Position numbers and translations under genes: made by a program | Part shown: one piece after another, positions 18,967 to 28,985 of the stretch | How the letters are laid out: each line of letters begins with the position of its first letter | How positions within the stretch are numbered: the first letter of the stretch is position 1 | Source: an uncultured Pelagibacteraceae bacterium | GTDB lineage: Bacteria; Pseudomonadota; Alphaproteobacteria; Pelagibacterales; Pelagibacteraceae | Direction: 5' to 3' | Assembly: GCA_902571955.1 (NCBI GenBank) | Contig: CACGDZ010000007.1 | Coordinates: 1-64,000, forward strand | DNA: 64,000 nt | The notes under the pieces: model-generated | What the model was told of the DNA's origin: nothing | Database searches by the model: none | Seen by the model: only the letters and a program-made list of their open reading frames with translations

Positions 18967-20826
18967 CTACGAAGCTTTTTTCTTCTCGTTCTCATCCACT
19001 ATATGGTAGACAGGAACTTTCTCCATACTAAACTTACCAGTTTTAGGGTCTCTTCTTGAAACTGTTAAACAATGCCAATTTTCATCATCAAGCTTCATAT
19101 GATCACCTCTATAATAATAACCTGGCCATCTAGTTTCTTCTCTAAACAAGGTATGTTCCGTTACACACTGAGAAGTCAAAGCTCTATGTTTTAGTTCCCA
19201 AGCTCTCATAAGCTGATGATAATCCTCTGCTCCAACATGTTCTAAGTCTTCCTGCAGCCACTCCAATAGCTCTAGCCCTCTTTTGAGCATATTTCCGTTA
19301 GTCATATAATTAGAGGTAATTCCTCCCACATATTCGTCCATGATCTTTTGTAATCTTTGAAGACCTTGAATTGGAGATATATAGCTAGGTGATACTGTTC
19401 CACCTGTTATTTCATTTCTAGCAACTGTATAGTTTTCCAATGGTTTGTAAACTGCTGTCTTGAAATCCTCACACTGTTTATCTGAAACTTTAACTCCTTC
19501 AGCTTTTTTATCCTCAATATATTTAACAGCAGCTTTCGCAGCCAATCGACCCTCAGTGAAAGATCCAGATGAAAACTTGTGGGCACTTCCTCCGACTGTA
19601 TCTCCTGCACCAAATAAACCATCAATAGTTAGCATTCTGTTATAACCCCAGAAATACTCTGGTGGTGACAAATCCTCAGGACCACTAACCCATGCACCAG
19701 AACAAGTAGCATGAGAACCCATTACATAAGGTTCTGATGTAGTTAATTCCGGATTTGTATATTTTGGATCAATATTTTGAGATGCCCAAACAACAGCTTG
19801 ACCAACTGTCATACCTAAGAAATTTTCCCAACCTACAGTTTCTAAATGTGGGTCTTGGAAAGCCTCAGTAGTTACCATGTGAATTGGTCCACCACCTGCA
19901 GCGACTTCTTGAATAAATGCATGATTTCTTAGACAAGTTGGCGTTGGATGATGATCAATATATTCTCCAACTAATTCTTTAGTTTGATCGTACCATTTTT
20001 TTTCATAATTTTCGCCATTGGCATTTTGAGTATAGGTTTTTAAATGAAGGAAATACGCTCCAACTGGACCATAACCATCTTTAAATCTACATAATACAAT
20101 TCTGTTTTCCATTTGAGTCATCTTTGCACCTGCTGCAATAGGTAATGCATATGCAGATCCATTACTCCATGGAGCATACCAAGTTCTACCCATTCCTTCT
20201 CCAACTGCTCTTGGTTTAAAGATATGCGAAGCTCCCCCTGCAGCAACAATTACAGCTTTAGCTCTAAACACATGAAAATCACCAGTTCTCATATTAAAGC
20301 CAACTGCTCCACCGATTCTATTTTGTTGAGACTCATCCATTAAAAGGTGAGTAATCATTATTCTGTTGTATATTTTATCTGCAGACTTTTTTGCAGCTTC
20401 TGCAACAATCGGTTTATAACTTTCACCGTGGATCATTATCTGCCACTTACCTTCTCTCAGGTATCTTCCAGTTTCCTCATTCTTCATCATAGGCAAACCC
20501 CATTCATCAAACATGTGAACAGTAGAATCTACGTGACGTGCCATGTCATAACCTAAATCTTCTCTTACCATTCCCATTAAATCATTTCTTGCATATCTAA
20601 CGTGGTCTTCTGGTTGGTTTTCACCCCATTGCATTCCCATGTAGCAGTTGATAGCATAAAGACCTTGAGCAACAGCACCACTCCTATCTATATTTGCTTT
20701 TTCTACACAAACAATTTTCATGTCCCTGCCCCAGTGCCTTGCTTCAAAGGTTGCTCCAGTTCCAGCCATACCTCCACCAACAACTAATATATCACAATCT
20801 TCGTAGTGTGTTTTATGTTTAGCCAC
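18967..20826 (-). CDS. aprA: Adenylylsulfate reductase alpha subunit
   Basis: CDILVVGGGMAGTGATFEARHWG...; EDLSPPEYFWGYNRMLTIDGLFGAGDTVGGSAHKFSSGSFTEGR. Confidence 0.95.
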   Translation of the reverse strand: MAKHKTHYEDCDILVVGGGMAGTGATFEARHWGRDMKIVCVEKANIDRSGAVAQGLYAINCYMGMQWGENQPEDHVRYARNDLMGMVREDLGYDMARHVDSTVHMFDEWGLPMMKNEETGRYLREGKWQIMIHGESYKPIVAEAAKKSADKIYNRIMITHLLMDESQQNRIGGAVGFNMRTGDFHVFRAKAVIVAAGGASHIFKPRAVGEGMGRTWYAPWSNGSAYALPIAAGAKMTQMENRIVLCRFKDGYGPVGAYFLHLKTYTQNANGENYEKKWYDQTKELVGEYIDHHPTPTCLRNHAFIQEVAAGGGPIHMVTTEAFQDPHLETVGWENFLGMTVGQAVVWASQNIDPKYTNPELTTSEPYVMGSHATCSGAWVSGPEDLSPPEYFWGYNRMLTIDGLFGAGDTVGGSAHKFSSGSFTEGRLAAKAAVKYIEDKKAEGVKVSDKQCEDFKTAVYKPLENYTVARNEITGGTVSPSYISPIQGLQRLQKIMDEYVGGITSNYMTNGNMLKRGLELLEWLQEDLEHVGAEDYHQLMRAWELKHRALTSQCVTEHTLFREETRWPGYYYRGDHMKLDDENWHCLTVSRRDPKTGKFSMEKVPVYHIVDENEKKKAS

Positions 20827-21296
20827 TAATAATAAACTCCTTTTTTAAAAGAGTCTTTAGGAACAGATGGAAGTTCTCCATCAATGTTTAAACCTTCAGG
20901 CTCCGTATATAATCTTTGAGAATTTAACTCACCTTGTTTTATTTTTTCACCATCTGCAAGTTTTGGAATAAATTTTCCCCACGGTTTAGTTGTTATTGGA
21001 GATACAAAATTTTTCTCAGTTCCATTTCTAAACTTAATTTTCCAAGAAATAGTTCCTTTTTCTTCTTCTCTTCTAACTCTCACACTATGACCCATTGGAG
21101 CAAAATCAGCATAACCTCTTACATCAATTGCGTGATTAGGACACGCTTTAACACATGAATAACATTCCCAGCAAAAGTTTGGTTCAATATTTTTTGCTCG
21201 TCTAATATTTTCATCAATGTGCATTATATCTGATGGACAAATATCTACACAATGACCGCATCCATCACATCTAGTCATATAAACGAAAGTTGACAT
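20826..21296 (-). CDS. aprB: Adenylylsulfate reductase beta subunit (2x4Fe-4S)
   Basis: CDGCGHCVDICPSDIMHID ... CWECYSCVKACPNHAIDVRGYADFAPMGHSV. Confidence 0.95.
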   Translation of the reverse strand: MSTFVYMTRCDGCGHCVDICPSDIMHIDENIRRAKNIEPNFCWECYSCVKACPNHAIDVRGYADFAPMGHSVRVRREEEKGTISWKIKFRNGTEKNFVSPITTKPWGKFIPKLADGEKIKQGELNSQRLYTEPEGLNIDGELPSVPKDSFKKGVYY

Positions 21297-21340
21297 AATT
21301 ATTTTTTCTCCTCTATAATTTCTATCATAATTAATTTTAA

Positions 21341-22141
21341 TTAATAGTGTTTAGGTTTCTCTCTTTTAATACCTAAACCAAATTGTTCAGGCGCATCTGC
21401 AGGAGGAGGCAAATTGTCTCTTGAACCATCTGCTTCTGCTAAATTCTTTTGTATTGCCGCTCCAGGCTTATAAAACATGTGAGCAAACTTTGACCAGTAT
21501 ACTCCTCCAAATAAAACAAAGTTTGAAATTACAAATAATATTAAAAAAAAATTAGCATCCCATCTACCCTCTAGATTTAAACTTTGAAGATATGACCAGA
21601 TAAATCCTGTTAATGAGGTTGCAATCAATGCTAATACAAATAAATCAGCTTTAATAATTCTATACCAAGGTTGAGCCTCTGAATAAACATCAACTCTTAA
21701 AAAGAACCAAAACCATGATCCACCCAAGACAGTCATTAAAGCTCCAATATGCCAGATCATTGGCCATATAGTTGGAGTTTCTATATTTGTTGATGAATAA
21801 GCAAATATCATAACTACAGATCCAACCCAAAATAGAATAGTTCCATACATACCAAGAACATGTGCTATTCTTCTTTTTCCTGCACCTAGTTCTGATGTAG
21901 TTCCAATATCGTATGCAATTGTTTTTGAAACAACTGCAATCCTTTCGCCTGTTGATAATTCTTTAGTTGCATTTTTTTTTGCTTTTTTTGCATTTTCAAA
22001 AAAATACTTAACATTTTTTTTATGAATTATGTCTAATAGAGTTCCTGTTACAATCAATAAAATCATTAACACCACAAATCCTTGCATAACTATAGACGGA
22101 ATTGTTTCTGCTAAAATTGAAAAAGGATTTGTCGTAAACAT
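21341..22141 (-). CDS. aprM: AprM-like membrane subunit associated with APS reductase
   Basis: Multi-TM protein directly upstream of aprB; heme/quinone-type membrane anchor arrangement. Confidence 0.75.
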   Translation of the reverse strand: MFTTNPFSILAETIPSIVMQGFVVLMILLIVTGTLLDIIHKKNVKYFFENAKKAKKNATKELSTGERIAVVSKTIAYDIGTTSELGAGKRRIAHVLGMYGTILFWVGSVVMIFAYSSTNIETPTIWPMIWHIGALMTVLGGSWFWFFLRVDVYSEAQPWYRIIKADLFVLALIATSLTGFIWSYLQSLNLEGRWDANFFLILFVISNFVLFGGVYWSKFAHMFYKPGAAIQKNLAEADGSRDNLPPPADAPEQFGLGIKREKPKHY

Positions 22142-22243
22142 TTTATTACCCTTAAAATAATTTTGAATTAGTTTAAAGTTTTCTAATCTAGTTATTTAAA
22201 GACTTCAACCAAAAGTATTGGTCAATTTGTCTTTAATAACAAC

Positions 22244-22642
22244 TCATAGTTTACGTTTGTAGTGTTGTTTGCTAGGTATTACTGACCTAACACCTCCTTG
22301 AGGGTTTTCTACATCACCTTCTCTTCTAGGTATTAAATGAATGTGACAATGCATAATTGATTGGCCCGCAACTTTTCCTGCATTAGCACCTATATTGAAA
22401 CCTTTAACACTGGAGTCTAGTTTTAAAATTTTTTCTTTAGTTTTTAAAATTAAATCATTACATGCCTGAATTTCTTCTTCTGTAAGATCAAAGTATGTCT
22501 CTACATGTCTTTTAGGAACGATAAGACTATGAAATTCTGAGATAGGGTAACTATCTGTAGATGAATAGGCTAATTGGTTTTCAAACTGAAGCTCTTCTTT
22601 TCTTATTTTACAAAATATACAAGGGTTGTTTGGATCTTTCAT
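22244..22642 (-). CDS. HIT family nucleotide hydrolase/transferase
   Basis: CIFCKI...SLIVPKRHVETYFDL...GQSIMHCHIHLIPRREGDVENPQGGVRSVIP. Confidence 0.92.
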   Translation of the reverse strand: MKDPNNPCIFCKIRKEELQFENQLAYSSTDSYPISEFHSLIVPKRHVETYFDLTEEEIQACNDLILKTKEKILKLDSSVKGFNIGANAGKVAGQSIMHCHIHLIPRREGDVENPQGGVRSVIPSKQHYKRKL

Positions 22643-22644
22643 AT

Positions 22645-23388
22645 TTAAACAAGAAAGTTATATATTTTATTTAACTTCGTAGAGCTCTTAGTACTTCTTC
22701 TCTTCCATTTAAGGTCGTTAATATTGGAAACTGACGTTACTCCTTTACCAGATCCAATTAGAATTATTTCCTCGTAATCATGAATTGATTTAATTGAAAT
22801 ATCTTTAAAATTAATTTTTATTTTTTTACTAATAAATTTAAGCGTATTTCCAAAATAACAATTCTTTTTAGGTGAAAAGATCTTTCCATTTTTCACAAAA
22901 ACTAAATTAGAGGTACCAGTTTCTAAAATCTTGTCATTTGCGACTAAAGCAATATCAAATTTAGCTGAGTCAACTTTGCTTAATTTTGCTAATATTTTTT
23001 TATAATATAAATTTTTATAATTTGGCTCTACTCGTTTATATCTTAATAATAATAGATTAAAATTAGTATTTGGTTTTGGTCTTTTTCTGATTGAGATAGA
23101 TATTAATTTTTTATTTAAAGCTATACGAAATAAATTATCAGAACCTTTATAAAAAGTGTTTTTCTTAATTAAATCTATAATAATATTTTTTAAATTTTTT
23201 TTTATTATTCCATATTTTTTTGTGGATTTTAATAAGTTTTCTATGTGTGGTTTTAAAAGTATTAACTTAGGAGGTTTTCCAACCATACGCATTGTGGTGA
23301 ATACGCCTCTGGATCCCCAGAGGTCTTTGAAAGTAACTTCTTTAAGATTGCTAAGCTGATAAGATTTTTTTAATAATAGTGTTGCCAT
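22645..23388 (-). CDS. pabC: Aminotransferase class IV (aminodeoxychorismate lyase-like)
   Basis: ILETGTSNLVFVKNGKIFSP; adjacent pabA/pabB. Confidence 0.8.
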   Translation of the reverse strand: MATLLLKKSYQLSNLKEVTFKDLWGSRGVFTTMRMVGKPPKLILLKPHIENLLKSTKKYGIIKKNLKNIIIDLIKKNTFYKGSDNLFRIALNKKLISISIRKRPKPNTNFNLLLLRYKRVEPNYKNLYYKKILAKLSKVDSAKFDIALVANDKILETGTSNLVFVKNGKIFSPKKNCYFGNTLKFISKKIKINFKDISIKSIHDYEEIILIGSGKGVTSVSNINDLKWKRRSTKSSTKLNKIYNFLV

Positions 23389-23908
23389 TTTCAGTTAAAA
23401 AAGATTCTGGATGAAATTGAAATCCATATATTTTGTTTTTATTATCTTCAAGTCCCATTGGTATTTTTGTTTTGCTACATCTCATAGTTATTTTAATTGA
23501 ATTCGATTTAAATGGCTCCATTAATTTTAATGAATGATATCTTCCAACTTTAAACAGTTGATTGTTTTTAAAGATTTTACTTTGATTATTTGTTTTTACC
23601 TTGGATTGAAAACCATGGTAAATTTTTCTTTGTTGTATGATTTTGCCACCTTCATTATATAAAATCATTTGATAACCAAGACAAATGCCAATAATTTTTT
23701 TCTTTCCTTTGTATTTTTTGTAAATTTTTAAAGTAGTAGGATAATCCTTTGGTGATCCAGGTCCTGGTGATAAAACGATCACATCACTTTTATTAAGTAA
23801 TTTGTTATTTAATTCGTAATAATTTGAGCAAAAAACTTTATCAAATTTTGAAAATTGATGGACAACATTCCAAGTAAAAGAATCTTGATGATCTATAATG
23901 TAAATCAT
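23351..23908 (-). CDS. pabA: Glutamine amidotransferase (aminodeoxychorismate/anthranilate synthase component II)
   Basis: IIDHQDSFTWNVVH; LSPGPGSPKDYP; GICLGYQ; GFQFHPES. Confidence 0.9.
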   Translation of the reverse strand: MIYIIDHQDSFTWNVVHQFSKFDKVFCSNYYELNNKLLNKSDVIVLSPGPGSPKDYPTTLKIYKKYKGKKKIIGICLGYQMILYNEGGKIIQQRKIYHGFQSKVKTNNQSKIFKNNQLFKVGRYHSLKLMEPFKSNSIKITMRCSKTKIPMGLEDNKNKIYGFQFHPESFLTENGNTIIKKILSA

Positions 23909-25119
23909 TTAAATAACTCCAGTAAAGATTTTGCTTTAATATAATTTTCATTAAATTCTTTTTTAGGTGAACTATCTAATACTACTCCAGATGCTGCGGA
24001 GATCTCTGATTGATTTTTATAATTTAATATAGACCTAATTATAATATTAAACCTCATATCCTGATTAAATTTAATTAATCCAAAACTACCAGTAAAAATA
24101 TTTCTACTTTCTTTTTCTTGTTTGTTTAAAAGTTCCAAAGTTCTAATTTTAGGACAACCAATTACAGATCCTCCAGGCATCATTGCCTTTATGATATCAA
24201 TCAATTTTATATTTTTATTTAAAATTCCTCCAATTGAAGTCACATAATGAAAAAGATGCTTATATTCCTCAACATATTTTTTTTTGAGTATTTTAACACT
24301 TCCTGGTTTACATATTTTGGATAGATCACTTCTTTCCATATCAACTATCATGTTATGTTCTTTGGTTTCTTTCTCATTATTTTTAAAATATTTAAGAGCT
24401 ATATTTTTATTGGATAGTAATTTTTTCTTAAAAGTGCCAGCTATTGGTTTAGTAATTATTTTGTTTTTTTTCTTATCAATTAATGTTTCAGGAGAGCAGC
24501 TTACTATAGAATAATCCTTATCTTTTATCATAAATGACTCTGGAGATGCATTAACACGCATTAATTTCCAAAAAAAATTAATAGGATTAATTAGTGATTT
24601 ATTCTTATATTTTGTGCAAATTTTAATTTGATAAGTCTCACCTTGTCTTATTTTTTTTGAGAATAATTCAAATATTTTTTTATATTTTACATAGGAAATA
24701 TTAATCTTAAAAGGACTTAGTGTTTGAGTTTTGTTGAACTGATAATTGAATGTGTGTTTTTTTATATTAGATATAACTTTAATATTTTTTCTAATTTTAA
24801 TTATAGTCTCAGGTTTATAAAATATTCCTTTATAAAAATTTATTCTTTTTTTATTTTTTAAATTAATACCAATTAAATTACATAAAATTTCATAACCAAA
24901 AAATCCAAGATATAAATCTGTTTCTTTCTTATATTTTTTTTTCTCCAACGAATTAAGAAAATTATGTATATTTTTTTTTGTTAAAACAATTTTTTTGGAA
25001 AAATCAGTATAAATGTTATACCCATCATCTACTTTATAAATGATTAAAGGTTTATCTGATTGATACAGATCCTCTAAATAAGGATTAAATTTAAATTTAT
25101 GCTGGCTGAGTTCTCTCAA
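23905..25119 (-). CDS. pabB: Aminodeoxychorismate synthase component I
   Basis: SPETLI, ITKPIAGT, EHNMIVDMERSDLSKICKPGSVK, MMPGGSVIGCPKIRTLELL. Confidence 0.9.
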   Translation of the reverse strand: MRELSQHKFKFNPYLEDLYQSDKPLIIYKVDDGYNIYTDFSKKIVLTKKNIHNFLNSLEKKKYKKETDLYLGFFGYEILCNLIGINLKNKKRINFYKGIFYKPETIIKIRKNIKVISNIKKHTFNYQFNKTQTLSPFKINISYVKYKKIFELFSKKIRQGETYQIKICTKYKNKSLINPINFFWKLMRVNASPESFMIKDKDYSIVSCSPETLIDKKKNKIITKPIAGTFKKKLLSNKNIALKYFKNNEKETKEHNMIVDMERSDLSKICKPGSVKILKKKYVEEYKHLFHYVTSIGGILNKNIKLIDIIKAMMPGGSVIGCPKIRTLELLNKQEKESRNIFTGSFGLIKFNQDMRFNIIIRSILNYKNQSEISAASGVVLDSSPKKEFNENYIKAKSLLELFK

Positions 25120-26317
25120 TTGCTTTCTCTATTATAGGTAAATGTATCAGACCTGCAAAAATTGATAATGCGATAGATCCGTACCATGCATAATCAAAAT
25201 TTCCGTTTAATTCATAAAATACACCACCTAGATACGCTCCTAGGAAAGAACCAATTTGATGGCTTACAAAAACAATTCCATATAAAAGTCCAACATATTT
25301 TGTACCAAATATATGTGCAACAATCCCATTCGTTGGAGGAACTGTGGATAACCATAAAAAACCAAAAGTAACTCCAAAAACTACCGAGTTAAATATACTT
25401 GGCGGTAAGAAAATAAAATAAATTATAGAAACTCCTCTTAATAGATAAATAGCGCTTAAAATTTTTTTTTTACTATACCTTGTTGCTAAATAACCACTGG
25501 TAATCGTACCAGCCATATTAAATACACCAATCAAAGCTAAAACCATTGCAGGCGTCCAGTCAGGCAAACCTTTGTCTGCCATATAAGTAGGAATGTGTGT
25601 TGCTACTAAAGCAATATGCCAACCACAAACAAAAAAACCTAAAGTTAGATAAATAAAACTTTTGTTGGCAAATGCCTCTCTTAGAGCCTCTATTGCTGTT
25701 TGATTATTATCTTGATTAGCTCCTACAGGTATTTTTGGAGTACTAACAAACAAAGCTACCAACAATCCTAACCCTAAAAGAAGAGAAAAATATAAAAGTG
25801 TATTCTCCCAGCCTGTTTCAACTAAGGAATATCTTACAAGTAAAGGTGATACAAAATATCCAAATGAACCTGCACACGTAACAATTCCTGTTGCAATAGT
25901 TCTATTAGATGCTGGAAAATGTTTAGCTACTACCGATACTGGGATACCTATTGCAGTGGAACCTAAGCCAATTCCAATCATCACACCTATAGTTAACGTA
26001 AAATAACCTCCTGTATTATAGCCAGAATAAAAAAGCAAAACCCCAACTAAATAAAAAGCAAAGCCAATAAATATTGCAACCGCTCCTCCGTATTTATCAG
26101 TTAGTACACCAAACAACGGACTAAATACTCCCCAAAGTAATAGCTGCAATCCCATAACAAAACCAAAATGAGAAATGGAAATATCTAAATCTGTATTAAA
26201 GTCAAAATAAAATAATCCAAACGTCTGTCTTATTCCTAATGAAATTATTACAACTATAGAGGCAGCAATTAAAGTGATTAATGCTTTTTTGCCTATAGTA
26301 AAACTTTCTGTACTCAT
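25097..26317 (-). CDS. MFS transporter
   Basis: 12-TM; GVLTDKYGG; overlaps pabB and metC ORFs. Confidence 0.88.
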   Translation of the reverse strand: MSTESFTIGKKALITLIAASIVVIISLGIRQTFGLFYFDFNTDLDISISHFGFVMGLQLLLWGVFSPLFGVLTDKYGGAVAIFIGFAFYLVGVLLFYSGYNTGGYFTLTIGVMIGIGLGSTAIGIPVSVVAKHFPASNRTIATGIVTCAGSFGYFVSPLLVRYSLVETGWENTLLYFSLLLGLGLLVALFVSTPKIPVGANQDNNQTAIEALREAFANKSFIYLTLGFFVCGWHIALVATHIPTYMADKGLPDWTPAMVLALIGVFNMAGTITSGYLATRYSKKKILSAIYLLRGVSIIYFIFLPPSIFNSVVFGVTFGFLWLSTVPPTNGIVAHIFGTKYVGLLYGIVFVSHQIGSFLGAYLGGVFYELNGNFDYAWYGSIALSIFAGLIHLPIIEKAIERTQPA

Positions 26318-27492
26318 TTAATAAATTTTAATGCTTGTTTAATATCATTTATTATTTCTTTTGGATCTTCAAGCCCAATATGCATCCTTATTATATGTTC
26401 ATCTTTATTTATATGTGTAAATTGTCTCTTACCCAGTGCTTGGTGTGTTTGATAAAGTGCTAAACTTTCGAAACCTCCCCAACTAAATCCATACCCAAAA
26501 AGTTTTAAAGAATTAACAAATTTTAACACTGAGTTTTTATTTTTTGATTTTATTTTAAATCCTAATAAACCCGATGCTCCAGAATAATATTTTTTCCACA
26601 ATTTATAATTTTGATTTCCTTTTTTATATGGGTAGAAAACTTTAATAATTTTTTTTTGTTTTGACAAAAACTTTGAAACTTTTAGGGCATTTTCTTGATG
26701 TTTGTCTAATCTTACATCTAAAGTTCTAATTCCTCTAAGAATTAAATATGCATCATCTGGACCTAGTCTCAAACCAGATACCTTGCTCGTTTGTTCAACC
26801 AACTTAAAAACTCTTTTACTTATTGCTAAACTACCTCCCATTACATCTGAATGCCCAGAATAATATTTTGTTGCAGAAACAATTGACATATCAAAACCTA
26901 ATTTAATTGGTTTTAAAAAATAAGGTGTTCCCCAGGTGTTATCTATTGCTGTATAAATTTTATTTTTTTTTGCCAGTGCAACTATTTTAGATAAATCTTG
27001 AAATTCAAAAGTGTTACTTCCAGGATTTTCAACAAAAATAAGTTTTGTTTTTTTTGTAATTTTACTTTTAAGGTCGTTCAAATCATTTGGATTATAAAAT
27101 ATAGCCCTAATATTAAATTTTTTTAGATATGTTTCTGTTAATAGTCTTGAAGGAGAATAGACAGAGTCTGTAACAAGTATTTCATCATCTGGTTTAACAA
27201 CGCTTAATACTCCGAGGAATATTGCACCAAAACCAGTAGGTGTAAGATAAACTTTATAACATTCCTCAATTTTTTTTAAAATTTGTTGCAATGCATAAGT
27301 GGTAGATGTTCCCTGTCTACCATAATCAAAATTTCCACTAACTGGATCTTTTAAGTATTTATTCTGAGTTCTTTTAATATCCTGAATTGATTTAAAGATA
27401 ATAGTTGAGGCTCTAACTACAGGAGGATTAACTGACTGATTATGAAAATCTTTAGCAGTGTGTTTAAGGAAAGTCTTTAAAGAATTGCCCAT
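26314..27492 (-). CDS. metC: Cystathionine beta-lyase-like PLP enzyme
   Basis: SATKYYSGHSDVMGG PLP lysine motif; Cys/Met metabolism family. Confidence 0.88.
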   Translation of the reverse strand: MGNSLKTFLKHTAKDFHNQSVNPPVVRASTIIFKSIQDIKRTQNKYLKDPVSGNFDYGRQGTSTTYALQQILKKIEECYKVYLTPTGFGAIFLGVLSVVKPDDEILVTDSVYSPSRLLTETYLKKFNIRAIFYNPNDLNDLKSKITKKTKLIFVENPGSNTFEFQDLSKIVALAKKNKIYTAIDNTWGTPYFLKPIKLGFDMSIVSATKYYSGHSDVMGGSLAISKRVFKLVEQTSKVSGLRLGPDDAYLILRGIRTLDVRLDKHQENALKVSKFLSKQKKIIKVFYPYKKGNQNYKLWKKYYSGASGLLGFKIKSKNKNSVLKFVNSLKLFGYGFSWGGFESLALYQTHQALGKRQFTHINKDEHIIRMHIGLEDPKEIINDIKQALKFIK

Positions 27493-27563
27493 AATAAATT
27501 TGATATGTTATTAAGACAATGCTATATCCCACTAAAATGTCAATAAAATTAACATAGGACTAA

Positions 27564-27647
27564 ATGAGTTACCCAAAAAAACATAGAGGCCGAAGAAAAC
27601 AAGGGTCTAAAAAAAGAAGAGCTAAAAGAAAAAATAAGAAAAAATAA
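27564..27647 (+). CDS. 27-aa ultrabasic peptide
   Basis: ATG 27564..TAA 27647: MSYPKKHRGRRKQGSKKRRAKRKNKKK; AGGA upstream; sits between metC and mnmA; below ORF track cutoff. Confidence 0.55.
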   Translation: MSYPKKHRGRRKQGSKKRRAKRKNKKK

Positions 27648-27651
27648 TTCT

Positions 27652-28773
27652 TCAACTATTCTTTATCCATCCACCACCAAGCACTCTGTGACCAAACTGG
27701 TCTTTACGATAAAAAACACATGCCTGACCAGGTGAAATGCCGTCTTCAGGAATTGCTAAATTAACTTTAGCATTATTGTTATCTATAAGATCAACTTTTG
27801 CTTCTAGAAGACTTCCAGTAGATCTAACTTTAACAAATAAATTTTGATCTAAATCCTCTTTATTAGTTAATAAATTTATTTCCTTTAAAGAAATTGTTTT
27901 TTTTCCAAGTTTTTCTTTAGGTCCAACTATTATTTCATTTTTATCCGAATTTATCTTTAACACGTAAAGGGCTTCTTTATCTGAAACTTTAATTCCTTTT
28001 CTTTGACCAATTGTAAAATTAATAATTCCATCATGAACACCAATCACATCACCATCCAAATTTTTTATATTTCCTTTCTGAAAAGAGTCTGGTCTAAACT
28101 TTTCTATTACTGAAGCGTAATCTCCATTTGGAACAAAACATATATCTTGACTATCAGGTTTATCAGCAACGTTTAAATCTAAATTTTTTGCAATTTCTCT
28201 AGTTTTATCTTTTAACATTCCTCCTAATGGAAATCTTAAATAATCTAATTGTTCTCTAGTTGTATTAAATAAAAAATAACTTTGGTCTCTATTTTCATCT
28301 ATAGCTCTATACATGTTTGTAGTTTTGTTTTCTGTAATACTTTTTACATAATGACCAGTAACTAATGCATCAGCTTTGAGCTCTTTTGAGACTTCAAATA
28401 AATCTTTGAATTTAACAGTTTGATTGCACTGAACACATGGAATTGGAGTTTCTCCTTTTAAATAACTCTCAACAAAATTGTCTATAACACCTTGCTTAAA
28501 CTTATCTTGATAATATAAAATTTTATGTTCTATACCTAATTTATGTGCAACACGCTTAGCGTCCATTATATCTTGACCCGAACAACACTGTTTGGACGCT
28601 GCAACTTCTTTACCATCATCATAAAGTTTTAAAGTTATTCCAATTACATTATAACCTTCTTTTTTCATAATTCCTGCAACAGTGGAAGAGTCTACTCCAC
28701 CCGACATTGCAACAACTACGGTTGTATCTGAAGGTTTTTTATCTAAACCAATAGAATTTAAATCTTTATTCAT
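27652..28773 (-). CDS. mnmA: tRNA-specific 2-thiouridylase
   Basis: [43 protein letters not shown]. Confidence 0.95.
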   Translation of the reverse strand: MNKDLNSIGLDKKPSDTTVVVAMSGGVDSSTVAGIMKKEGYNVIGITLKLYDDGKEVAASKQCCSGQDIMDAKRVAHKLGIEHKILYYQDKFKQGVIDNFVESYLKGETPIPCVQCNQTVKFKDLFEVSKELKADALVTGHYVKSITENKTTNMYRAIDENRDQSYFLFNTTREQLDYLRFPLGGMLKDKTREIAKNLDLNVADKPDSQDICFVPNGDYASVIEKFRPDSFQKGNIKNLDGDVIGVHDGIINFTIGQRKGIKVSDKEALYVLKINSDKNEIIVGPKEKLGKKTISLKEINLLTNKEDLDQNLFVKVRSTGSLLEAKVDLIDNNNAKVNLAIPEDGISPGQACVFYRKDQFGHRVLGGGWIKNS

Positions 28774-28814
28774 AAGGTGGTATTTATACTTATTTACAAT
28801 ATAAGTTAAATTAA

Positions 28815-28985
28815 ATGATTTTAGATTATGAACCAGGTGACAAAGTCACTAATCCTCAAAAAAAAGAATGGGGAATTGGACAAGTGCAATCTATAATTAA
28901 CGATAAAGTGACAGTTAATTTTGAAAATGCTGGAAAAAAAGTGATTAACGCAAAAAACGTTGAATTAAAAAAATTAGGAAAATGA
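28815..28985 (+). CDS. DUF3553-like small protein
   Basis: ATG 28815..TGA 28985: [56 protein letters not shown]; start codon of next gene overlaps its stop (ATGA); not in ORF track. Confidence 0.85.
   Translation: MILDYEPGDKVTNPQKKEWGIGQVQSIINDKVTVNFENAGKKVINAKNVELKKLGK

Noticed and set aside
23306-23323. CCTCTGG-ATCC-CCAGAGG hairpin
   Set aside because: Inside pabC coding sequence (KDLWGSRGVFTT region) with no T-run; probably coincidental
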